NCBI GenBank assembly: GCA_031259745.1
Contig: JAIRLB010000005.1
Coordinates: 1 to 6,425 of the forward strand
From: Rickettsiales bacterium
GTDB lineage: Bacteria > Pseudomonadota > Alphaproteobacteria > Rs-D84
Direction: 5' to 3'
Length of the DNA stretch: 6,425 nt
Of the stretch, positions 1 to 5,881 are shown in pieces (within the stretch, counting starts at the first letter, position 1; each line of letters begins with the position of its first letter). The notes under the pieces are model-generated. The model saw only the letters and a program-made list of their open reading frames with translations. It did no database searches and was not told the origin of the DNA. The translations under genes and the position numbers were made by a program.

Positions 1-53
1 TATCTATCGCAGACTTGTTTTTTTATCCAAATTAAAAGCCCCTTATCTATAAA

Positions 54-2243
54 TTATAAACAAACATTTATATCATCATATCTTCCTGAGGGGCATGATC
101 TAACGCAAGCCATGCCATCTCTATACGGCGCTGCGGCCGGACATCCGTTTGTGCATGTCTGACCTTCCGGGCACTCCGGCAAACAGACTCTGTTCGCATT
201 GACATACGGTTTGTTGCTTGGGCACACCGCAACGCAATTTGTGTCATTTATATACGGCGTATCGGCCGGGCATCCGTTTGTGCATGTCTGACCGGCCGGG
301 CATACAGTCTTGCAAACCCTGGCTTCATCAGCGTACGGCTTGTTGCGGATGCAGCGCTCGCTGCATTCAGAGTAGTATTCATTCACTACATACGGTTCAT
401 TATCGTTCGTGCATTGGTTATGGCATGTATGACCCAGCGGGCATCTATCGCTCCAACATGCATTGTTTTCATCAATGTACGGCAAGTCAGTGTCGCATTG
501 ACTCACGCATCGGAATAAGCTTCTGGTATTTATATACTGCTTGTCGTCGGGGCAATTCGCCACGCAGCTCGTGTCATATATATACGGCGTTGATGTCGGA
601 CAGCCATTCGTGCATGTCTGACCGGCGGGACATGATTCAAAACAAACATTGTTCGCATCGGCATACGGTTTGCCGCTGGCGCATGTCGCCACGCAGCTCG
701 TGCCATTTATATACGGCGTTGATGTCGGACAGCCATTCGTGCATATCTGACCGGTCGGGCATACATCAAAACAAACATTGTTCGCACCCACATACGGTTT
801 GCCGCTGGCGCATGTTGATTCACACAACGTGCCGATGCTCTTCTGACCTGCGGAGCAAGGGTTAGATTCCATGAATTTTCGCATAACGTCTTGCTGGGAC
901 TTCGCAATTTTCGGCAGAACCATTTTCAGCCAGCCCATAACCACAGAATTATGCTGATTATACGAACCATCCGTTTTCCAAAGCTTTTCGCACTTGCCTA
1001 ATACCGCCGCGCATATACCATCGCCGCTTGACGGATTACCCATTATCTTCAATAAATGCTTTATCAACCCATCGTTGGAATTGGTGGATATAAAGCTGTC
1101 GTTAAACGCAGCCGGCGGCGAAGCCCATTTCCATATATTTGACAGCATTTCCGCCTCGTTCAGACTCGAAGGAATCAAACTGTTGCCCACTATATGCTTT
1201 CCGGTCGGATCCAGACACCTCGAATATTCCTCACCGCATGCGTACTCGTCCTGCATGCATGAATCCAAGGCTGAAACGCAGCCGCGCAAATCGTATTGGT
1301 TTTTGTTCTGGCTGACCGCCAGACGGCCTTTTTGCAGCATGCCCTGAGCTTTGCTTATTCTCTGTTTTGTCTCTTCCAGGCGGGTTTCCAATTCCCGCTC
1401 GTACTTAATGCATGCCTTGTCTATCTCAATATCGTATCCGTTGATGACATTGGATGGGGTGCATTCCTGACCCAAGTGCTTCTTGCAACGCGCCGTTGCC
1501 GTCGAATACAATGCCGCTCCGCGCTGGTTGGATATGCTGCCCACAGTGCCACCAGTGCCTATAATATCGGTTATGCCAAAGCCCACGTCTGATGAAAAAT
1601 CCAAAAGCCCAGACAAATCTAGCACGCCGCCAGAACTTGCGGAAGATTGGGAGGTCGTACGCTTTACCTCTATCGTCATACCGCCGATTTTCTGCAATTC
1701 AGAGTTTATCTGAGAGTTGTCCGTCTGTTTTTCCATTGCTGCTTCGGCCTCGGTCTGAGTATAAAGAGCTTTTATTTCCTCGGCGGACATGCCGATATTC
1801 TGCATTTGAACCGCTATGTCCGACAGAGCCTCTGTTGCGGATTTCAAAGAATCTTCGGATCTTTTGTATTTCGATATGTTGGACGAGCAGCTGCATCGTC
1901 CCTGGACGTCGGACAGCACGTTGCAGAAATTATCCATGCATTCGTAATAAGATTTCCGGCATGTTTCATTCAGAGCAGCTGATGCCTTTTGCGTTTCCAG
2001 CCACTGCGCCGCTGCCGTAGTCCCAGACGAGCCCGTCGCAGCACGCGCAACAACAGCTCTGTTTGATGTGGCCGCCCTGGCAATCGGAACGCGGATGGCG
2101 GCTTTTGCAGAAGGGCGGCTTGATCTGGTTATCCGGATGCTTTCAGTACTACCATGGATTTTGTTGCGCGCGCACCAACCGTTTTCTGAAACGAAAGGCA
2201 GCAAAATCAAACTTAGTGCTAGAATACATAATAATCTTCTCAT
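54..2243 (-). CDS. Exported cysteine-rich repeat protein, function unknown
   Basis: A 729-residue protein that I cannot assign to a named family. Residues 1-25 look like a Sec signal peptide: MRR, then a hydrophobic core (LLCILALSLILLPFV), then a polar end near GWCA. There is no convincing lipobox. Residues 26-90 are Ala/Ser/Arg-rich and low complexity. Residues 91-460 are largely helical in character, with a predicted coiled coil near 280-307 and cysteines spaced seven apart (95/102, 322/329/336/343, 411/418). Residues 204-240 are Gly/hydrophobic-rich. Residues 474-729 are cysteine-rich repeats with a 43-residue period built around GQTCTNGCP, TPYI and KPY..AN.VC. The pattern recalls disulfide-stabilised extracellular repeats, so a periplasmic or surface location is inferred. 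The ATG at 2243 is preceded by a weak AGG about 9 nt upstream. It lies alone downstream of a 358-base gene-free region. The reading frame, signal peptide and repeats are seen directly; the role is not known. Confidence 0.85.
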   Translation of the reverse strand: MRRLLCILALSLILLPFVSENGWCARNKIHGSTESIRITRSSRPSAKAAIRVPIARAATSNRAVVARAATGSSGTTAAAQWLETQKASAALNETCRKSYYECMDNFCNVLSDVQGRCSCSSNISKYKRSEDSLKSATEALSDIAVQMQNIGMSAEEIKALYTQTEAEAAMEKQTDNSQINSELQKIGGMTIEVKRTTSQSSASSGGVLDLSGLLDFSSDVGFGITDIIGTGGTVGSISNQRGAALYSTATARCKKHLGQECTPSNVINGYDIEIDKACIKYERELETRLEETKQRISKAQGMLQKGRLAVSQNKNQYDLRGCVSALDSCMQDEYACGEEYSRCLDPTGKHIVGNSLIPSSLNEAEMLSNIWKWASPPAAFNDSFISTNSNDGLIKHLLKIMGNPSSGDGICAAVLGKCEKLWKTDGSYNQHNSVVMGWLKMVLPKIAKSQQDVMRKFMESNPCSAGQKSIGTLCESTCASGKPYVGANNVCFDVCPTGQICTNGCPTSTPYINGTSCVATCASGKPYADANNVCFESCPAGQTCTNGCPTSTPYIYDTSCVANCPDDKQYINTRSLFRCVSQCDTDLPYIDENNACWSDRCPLGHTCHNQCTNDNEPYVVNEYYSECSERCIRNKPYADEARVCKTVCPAGQTCTNGCPADTPYINDTNCVAVCPSNKPYVNANRVCLPECPEGQTCTNGCPAAAPYRDGMACVRSCPSGRYDDINVCL
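96..812 (-). repeat. 43-residue (129-bp) cysteine-rich tandem repeats
   Basis: Within the exported protein, full 43-residue units occupy residues 478-520 (684-812), 521-563 (555-683), 631-673 (225-353) and 674-716 (96-224). A short degenerate piece (564-582) and a diverged 48-residue unit (583-630) lie between the two pairs. Each full unit runs C-x(3)-KPY, ANxVC, CPxGQxCTNGCP, PY, then a single C before the next unit. The units at 555-683 and 684-812 differ at about 15 of 129 bases by eye, which implies recent duplication. The array ends in a partial unit at the C terminus. Confidence 0.9.
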
Positions 2244-2282
2244 TTTTATATACCTGTTCTTAATCTATTTGGCCGACGATAA

Positions 2283-2301
2283 TAATCCACCCTTTGGATT
2301 A
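2283..2301. promoter_or_regulatory. 7-bp perfect inverted repeat upstream of the exported protein gene
   Basis: TAATCCA (2283-2289) and TGGATTA (2295-2301) are perfectly complementary across a 5-nt spacer. The element lies 40-58 bases upstream of the start codon of the exported protein gene. It could be an operator or a leader hairpin; no T-run follows it on the minus strand, so it is not a typical terminator. The symmetry is seen directly and its role is inferred from position only. Confidence 0.4.
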
Positions 2302-2351
2302 GGCATAGTAGGGAAATAAAAATGTCGCGGAATTCTGGGATTTTTGAAATT

Positions 2352-2375
2352 AAAAAAACCGACATATTTATCGGT
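2352..2375 (-). terminator. Weak intrinsic terminator-like hairpin, leftward
   Basis: Read on the minus strand, ACCGA (2375-2371), an 8-nt loop and TCGGT (2362-2358) form a 5-bp stem followed directly by six further T residues (2357-2352). This is the classic hairpin plus U-tract layout, although the stem is short. It lies about 230 nt beyond the xseA stop and upstream of the exported protein gene, so it could end leftward read-through from xseA. Confidence 0.4.
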
Positions 2376-2423
2376 CCTTTGGATTGTACAATATATTTTA
2401 TCTATTTTAATAAGTTAATACAA

Positions 2424-2453
2424 GGGAATTCCCGCTTTCGCAGAAATGACGGG
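2424..2453. repeat. Degenerate REP-like palindrome
   Basis: The segment contains the perfect 10-bp palindrome GGGAATTCCC (2424-2433) and an imperfect hairpin, ATTCCCGC / TTTC / GCAGAAAT, with two mismatches, followed by GACGGG. The pattern ATTCCCGC-TTTC-GC(G)GGAAT-GACG is a common intergenic palindromic repeat in several proteobacteria. This copy has two changes on its right arm, so it looks decayed. Copy number in the genome cannot be seen from one window. Confidence 0.5.
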
Positions 2454-2467
2454 TTAAGGAATAAGTT

Positions 2468-2486
2468 GGGCGCGGTTTCCGCGCCC
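2468..2486. repeat. Strong GC hairpin (8-bp perfect stem)
   Basis: GGGCGCGG (2468-2475) and CCGCGCCC (2479-2486) form a perfect stem around a TTT loop. The right side continues CTAC, giving a GTAGGGGCGCGG form on the minus strand that resembles dispersed intergenic hairpins seen in many bacterial genomes. No T-run follows on either strand, so it is not a standard intrinsic terminator, but it could stop exonucleases or RNA polymerase. It lies 116 nt past the xseA stop codon. Confidence 0.55.
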
Positions 2487-2557
2487 CTACAACTCTGCAA
2501 TAGATACTTTCTTGTCATTTGAGCCTAAGTAATAAGGAATAAGACCGAAGAATAATC

Positions 2558-2578
2558 AAAAAGAATAATAATATTCTT
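2558..2578 (-). terminator. AT-rich hairpin just after xseA
   Basis: On the minus strand AAGAATA (2578-2572), loop TTAT, TATTCTT (2567-2561) form a perfect 7-bp stem followed by TTT, giving five consecutive T residues at the 3' end. It begins 24 nt after the xseA stop codon. Only one G-C pair is present in the stem, so termination would be inefficient. Its position after the gene is the main support. Confidence 0.3.
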
Positions 2579-2601
2579 CACTGTTCTTTGTTCACTCTTC
2601 C

Positions 2602-3843
2602 TTAAATTGTTACATTTCCATCCGCGAATTCGATTTCGGCCGGCGTTGCGAAATCTTCCGCGCGGCTGATAATGCGGCCGGACGCATCGCGCACAATAGC
2701 ATAGCCGCGCCGTAGAACGCTCTTGTAACTCAGCGAGCTTAACATTTGCCCCAGATGGCCGACCGCCTGGTTTAATCCGGTCATTCTGGTTTGCAGAATC
2801 TTCGGGAACGCGGACAAAGCCTCTATCCGCTGACTGGACGACGCAACTTTGCCGTTTATAATTATATTAAGCGTGCGGGTCAGATCATCCAGACGCTGCG
2901 CATGCTCCATAACCAACTGCTTAGGATTCTTGACGTTAATCGATTCGACGCGCTGCTTGGCATTCACCAGACGGCCGGCAAAGCCGGCGGACAATCTGTG
3001 CGACAGATTCTCAATTTCCTGAATAAGCGACAGCTTGGTCGGAACTATGGCCTCGGCCGCGCCGGTCGGCGTGGGCGCGCGAAAATCGGCCGCAAAATCT
3101 ATCAGCATCCAATCCGGTTCGTGGCCAACGCCGGAAACCAAAGGAATATTGCTGGCGGCAGCGGCGCGCACGACAATCTCTTCCGAAAATGGCAGCAAAT
3201 CTTCCAAAGACCCGCCGCCGCGCGCAACAATTATGATATCGACGTTGTTCATGCGGTTAAAGTATTCGATGCCGGCGGCAACCTCGGCAGCCGCGTTTGC
3301 GCCCTGGACGGTCGCCTGATACAGAATCACACGGACAGGGAAGCGCTCGCGCAATCTGTTTTGAATATCTTGGAACGCCGCGCCTGTCGGGCTGGTGACA
3401 ATGCCGACAGCCTGCGGCAAACGCGGCAGAGGCTTTTTTCGGGACGCGTCGAAAAGCCCTTCGGCGGCCAGCTTTTTCTTGCGTTCTTCCAGCATTTTCA
3501 GAATCGCGCCCGCGCCGGCCATTTCGATTTCGCCGGCGATAATCTGATAGTTGCTACGGGCAGGATAGGTCGTGAATTTGCCTGTAATAATAACCTCCAT
3601 GCCTTCTTCCGGCTTGAAGGACAGCGGGGTTCCGCGCCAGATTATCACTGATATCGCGGCGCCGGAATCCTTTATCGTCATATAAATATGGCCGGACGCG
3701 GCCCGCGTGATTTGCGACAGCTCCCCGCGGATCTTAATAATCGGAAAGGCCGCCTCGACTACGTTTTTCAACAGGCCGGCGGCATCGCTGACGCTGAATA
3801 TCGTATCCGGCTTTACAAAAGGTTCTGGTTTTCGCAATGTCAC
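2602..3843 (-). CDS. xseA: Exodeoxyribonuclease VII large subunit
   Basis: XseA assembles with several small XseB subunits into exonuclease VII, which degrades single-stranded DNA in both directions and contributes to repair in the cytoplasm. Counted from the GTG at 3843 the protein is 413 residues. An N-terminal OB-fold comes first (FSVSDAAGLLKN, then GELSQITRAASGHIYMTIKD). The catalytic core follows, with VTSPTGAAFQDI, ARGGGSLEDL, SGVGHEPDWMLIDF and RAPTPTGAAE. A helical coiled-coil segment and the closing SVLRRGYAIV complete it. It is slightly shorter than the E. coli protein (456). The frame is open to a TTG at 3882, but the extra residues (LKVVLYFAIFEG) lie inside a likely promoter and do not resemble family N termini. 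Start candidates are GTG 3843, 7 nt after a -10 box, or TTG 3837, 7 nt after GAAGG. No xseB is visible nearby. Confidence 0.93.
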   Translation of the reverse strand: MTLRKPEPFVKPDTIFSVSDAAGLLKNVVEAAFPIIKIRGELSQITRAASGHIYMTIKDSGAAISVIIWRGTPLSFKPEEGMEVIITGKFTTYPARSNYQIIAGEIEMAGAGAILKMLEERKKKLAAEGLFDASRKKPLPRLPQAVGIVTSPTGAAFQDIQNRLRERFPVRVILYQATVQGANAAAEVAAGIEYFNRMNNVDIIIVARGGGSLEDLLPFSEEIVVRAAAASNIPLVSGVGHEPDWMLIDFAADFRAPTPTGAAEAIVPTKLSLIQEIENLSHRLSAGFAGRLVNAKQRVESINVKNPKQLVMEHAQRLDDLTRTLNIIINGKVASSSQRIEALSAFPKILQTRMTGLNQAVGHLGQMLSSLSYKSVLRRGYAIVRDASGRIISRAEDFATPAEIEFADGNVTI

Positions 3844-3850
3844 GCCTTCA

Positions 3851-3879
3851 AATATAGCAAAATATAAAACAACTTTCAA
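3851..3879 (-). promoter_or_regulatory. Sigma-70-type promoter for xseA
   Basis: On the minus strand TTGAAA (3879-3874) and TATATT (3856-3851) are separated by 17 bp; each matches five of six consensus bases. The predicted transcription start is about 3843-3844, at or one base before the GTG codon, so the mRNA would be leaderless. If translation instead starts at TTG 3837 using GAAGG (3849-3845), this promoter would start transcription too late to include that site. Confidence 0.55.
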
Positions 3880-3892
3880 CAATCATATTCTG

Positions 3893-3921
3893 TTGTAATT
3901 AGATTCGCCCTTGGGTATAAT
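3893..3921 (+). promoter_or_regulatory. Sigma-70-type promoter for the AbiE operon
   Basis: TTGTAA (3893-3898) and a perfect TATAAT (3916-3921) are separated by exactly 17 bp. Transcription would start near 3928, leaving a leader of about 28 nt before the ATG at 3956. This placement rules out the upstream TTG at 3911 as start codon. It is divergent from the xseA promoter, with -35 boxes about 14 bp apart. No clear pair of operator inverted repeats is visible around it. Confidence 0.65.
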
Positions 3922-3955
3922 AATTGCGAGCGCCAGCATAAAAAGCGGTTTTGTT

Positions 3956-4387
3956 ATGAAAAATGCGACCATCTTTAATAACGATCAATTGTCCAAAATC
4001 GAGCCGCCGCTGTATATCGGCGGATGGAGCGCCGCCAACCACTGGGGGCTGCTGGACGACTATACCTTGAAAACCTTTGTTTTCTGCCATAAAACACAGG
4101 CGCAGAGGCAATTGGTTTCCGACAAGCTGGAAATACAACCCGTATCGCCCCATTTATTCTACGGCCTTATTGATGTTGGCGGCGCAGCCTTGTCCAATAT
4201 TCATAAAACGCTGATCGACGCGATTCTATATCCCGATTTCTTTGGCGGCACGGAAAATGTCAACAGGATGATAGAAAGCTACAAGGCGCATTCCGAAAAG
4301 AACTATGAAGTTTTAAAAAAGTACGCCTTGCGCGCAAAAAACGCGATGCTGGCGCAAAAAATACGTGAAATAACGGCCACAAAATGA
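3956..4387 (+). CDS. AbiEi-like type IV antitoxin, short form
   Basis: Antitoxin of an AbiE-type toxin-antitoxin pair, 143 residues. The diagnostic segment is YIGGWSAANHWGL (about residues 18-30), which matches the AbiEi hallmark Y-IGGWSA-HWGL. It is followed by LKTFVF, by LFYGLIDVGGAALSNIHKTLIDAILYP (the region that in the family usually reads D-EKTLLD), and by FGGTENV. In the family this domain counters the toxin, while a winged helix-turn-helix of roughly 70 residues ahead of it binds the operon's own promoter. Here the protein starts only about 17 residues before the hallmark, so the DNA-binding domain appears to be absent. The ATG at 3956 is chosen because the promoter's start point lies near 3928; there is no good Shine-Dalgarno, only AGCGG. 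The stop overlaps the toxin start by 4 bases (ATGA), implying translational coupling. Family assignment is fairly secure; activity is inferred. Confidence 0.8.
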   Translation: MKNATIFNNDQLSKIEPPLYIGGWSAANHWGLLDDYTLKTFVFCHKTQAQRQLVSDKLEIQPVSPHLFYGLIDVGGAALSNIHKTLIDAILYPDFFGGTENVNRMIESYKAHSEKNYEVLKKYALRAKNAMLAQKIREITATK

Positions 4388-5316
4388 TAAAACGCAGCGA
4401 GCTTGTCAGATTGGCGAAACAGACGGGCGTCAATCATCCTGAAATTGTCGAAACCGAGTACGTCAACGGCATATTGATCGACGCCATGTCGCGCGTCCTG
4501 ACCAAGGAACAATTCGCAATCCACGGCGGCACATGCCGAAACAAAGCATATAACGGCATGCCGGGCGTTTATTCCAATGAAGAAATAGACGAATACTTCA
4601 AACGCAACCGTTTTTCCAAGGACATTGATTCTTATATCGCGCCGGCATTAAATAACGAGAAAGAAATCAAGAACATCCTGCATGCCTCGTCGGATTTCAT
4701 ATATCGGGATTTCGGCGTCAGGCTGCATGTCGAAGATATGTCCATTATGGGGAAAGCCCCGCCGAAAAGCCATCCGTTCAAACATCCGCGCGTTGATGTT
4801 TACATTCCGTACGAAGGCCCAATGGCTTCGGAAAAACACCATTTTCCAAAAATTAAATTGACATTGGATTCCGACGATTCGCCGATATTGCTAACCACCC
4901 GCCGAATGATATATCACCCTTTTTCGGACAGACAGGAAAACGATCTCATCGGCAACTGTTTTTCATTTACAGAACTGTTCGCCAGAAAATTGCTTGTGAT
5001 GTACTTACGAAAAGAAGGCCGGGATTTGTACGATGTCGCGATATTGCTGTCCACTTATGACATTATGTCGCATCTGGACGACGTGCGAAAAGTTCTGCGC
5101 GAGAAAGCGCGCAGATACGATGTGAAACTGCCTGAGAATCTGATTGGATTTGAAGACGCGCTGCGCGCCAGCTGGGACAAAACCATCATGCGCATGATTC
5201 AAAAGCCGCTGCCGTTTGAAGAATGCATGAGCCAGCTGAGAACCGTCTTTGATAAAATCAACCGGACGAAAGAGCAATATAAGCTGTCCGTTTTGAATAA
5301 TATTAATGAGCGCTAA
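4384..5316 (+). CDS. AbiEii-like nucleotidyltransferase toxin
   Basis: Toxin partner of the preceding gene, 310 residues, from the AbiEii/AbiGii nucleotidyltransferase family. Characterised relatives act on nucleotides or tRNA and arrest growth, giving phage abortive infection or plasmid stability. Visible motifs are FAIHGGT (44-50) and RFSKDID (76-82), which together form the GG[ST]...DxD active-site motif with D80 and D82. A KIKLTLDSDD segment (156-165) sits at the position of the family's lysine-containing second motif. FTELFARKLLVMYLRKEGRDLYDV (195-218) is the typical E-x-x-x-x-K...RDLYD motif. All expected catalytic residues appear present. The spacer between GGT and DID is 29 residues, against about 10 in typical members. 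The gene overlaps the antitoxin stop by 4 bases, and the same promoter should drive both. No clear terminator follows. No frameshift or early stop is seen, so the toxin looks intact. Confidence 0.82.
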   Translation: MIKRSELVRLAKQTGVNHPEIVETEYVNGILIDAMSRVLTKEQFAIHGGTCRNKAYNGMPGVYSNEEIDEYFKRNRFSKDIDSYIAPALNNEKEIKNILHASSDFIYRDFGVRLHVEDMSIMGKAPPKSHPFKHPRVDVYIPYEGPMASEKHHFPKIKLTLDSDDSPILLTTRRMIYHPFSDRQENDLIGNCFSFTELFARKLLVMYLRKEGRDLYDVAILLSTYDIMSHLDDVRKVLREKARRYDVKLPENLIGFEDALRASWDKTIMRMIQKPLPFEECMSQLRTVFDKINRTKEQYKLSVLNNINER

Positions 5317-5354
5317 TCGACCGCCTTAATTTCAATACCCGGCTTCAGCGACAT
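5313..5354 (-). other. 13-codon mini-ORF, possible gene remnant
   Basis: In the gap between the two convergent genes, the minus strand reads ATG (5354-5352) through to TAG (5315-5313), encoding MSLKPGIEIKAVD. The composition resembles the end of an ordinary soluble protein more than random sequence. An in-frame stop lies four codons upstream of the ATG and no Shine-Dalgarno is visible. It could be the leftover 3' tip of a gene removed when the AbiE cassette arrived, or chance. Confidence 0.2.
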
Positions 5355-5383
5355 TTTATATACTTACAAGAGCATCCAAGGAT

Positions 5384-5839
5384 TTATTCCAATCCGGCGG
5401 CGCGGCCAAGAATCATCGCCTTTTCACGCAATATATTTTCAAATTCGGCATCGCCGCTTATTCTGGATTCAAGTTTGCCCATATCGTACGGATATTTCTT
5501 TGAAAACTGATCATAGGTTATATCCAACGGGCCGCTTGTAACCTTGTGCTCTAACCACCAGTGAAGCGGGGTTTCCATAATCTTCCACTGACCGGCACCG
5601 CCGGCGGCCCGATATATGTAATAGCTGCCGACCAGGCAAAATCCGGCGGAAGGATTGCATTCCCTATCTGGAATCATGTCAAACACTTTCTTATAAGTCA
5701 GCTTGTACTTGAACGATTCGCGGAGAAGATATACGATTTCAGGCAGAGAAAATTTGCCAAATTCCGGCATCGCATAGCCTGCGGCCTGCAATACTAATCT
5801 ATCGGTTGCTTTATTATACGCATCTAACTTGTTCGTCAT
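5384..5839 (-). CDS. YunG-like protein of unknown function
   Basis: A 151-residue soluble protein without signal peptide or membrane segment. The pattern CNPSAGFCLVGSYYI (61-75), LHWWLEH (92-98), GPLDITYDQF (103-112) resembles the YunG-like family, where the corresponding segments read GQC..TAL, HYWN and DLT..QF. A conserved Cys (C68), His (H93) and Asp (D106) in that order would fit a cysteine-protease or transglutaminase-type fold, but that is inference and no activity is established. The start at ATG 5839 lies 7 nt after a perfect TATAAT and has no Shine-Dalgarno. It begins 42 nt beyond the tsaD stop on the same strand, so it could be partly co-transcribed while also having its own promoter. 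It converges on the toxin gene with a 67-nt gap. Family assignment is from remembered motifs and moderately sure. Confidence 0.6.
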   Translation of the reverse strand: MTNKLDAYNKATDRLVLQAAGYAMPEFGKFSLPEIVYLLRESFKYKLTYKKVFDMIPDRECNPSAGFCLVGSYYIYRAAGGAGQWKIMETPLHWWLEHKVTSGPLDITYDQFSKKYPYDMGKLESRISGDAEFENILREKAMILGRAAGLE

Positions 5840-5846
5840 GCGAATG

Positions 5847-5852
5847 ATTATA
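5847..5852 (-). promoter_or_regulatory. -10 box 7 nt ahead of the YunG-like gene
   Basis: A perfect TATAAT on the minus strand (5852-5847) is followed by 7 nt and then the ATG. Transcription would begin on or next to the A of the start codon, giving a leaderless mRNA. The -35 region at 17-bp spacing (TATACT) matches poorly, and the surroundings are AT-rich, so the call rests on the -10 and its position. Confidence 0.45.
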
Positions 5853-5881
5853 CATAACGGATATGCAAAAGTATATATATT

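Larger units (their letters stand above)
2244..2601. other. Gene-free repeat-rich intergenic region
   Basis: No credible gene is seen on either strand in these 358 bases; the short open frames have no family resemblance. The region is AT-rich with islands of structure: an inverted repeat at 2283-2301, a leftward terminator-like hairpin at 2352-2375, a REP-like palindrome at 2424-2453, a GC hairpin at 2468-2486 and an AT hairpin at 2558-2578. GCGGAATTC (2327-2335) is also imperfectly inverted relative to GAATTCCCGC (2426-2435). Confidence 0.6.

Noticed and set aside
1..53. Possible terminator for the exported protein gene
   Set aside because: No stable hairpin with a T-run could be found in the few bases available.
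96..812. Repeats considered as a CRISPR array
   Set aside because: Units are 129 bp, in frame, contiguous and protein-coding, with no short repeat plus unique spacer structure.
218..865. Plus-strand open frame of 215 codons
   Set aside because: It is the antisense of the cysteine-repeat array; its own repetitiveness mirrors the real repeats and it shows no independent family motif.
2468..2486. GC hairpin as an intrinsic terminator
   Set aside because: The stem is strong but no T-run follows on either strand.
2791..3651. Plus-strand open frame of 286 codons
   Set aside because: Lies entirely antisense to xseA, whose motifs are unmistakable; the product is Arg/Gly/Asn-rich and resembles no protein family.
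3911..3955. TTG 3911 as the antitoxin start
   Set aside because: It overlaps the TATAAT box and lies upstream of the predicted transcription start; the added residues have no family resemblance.
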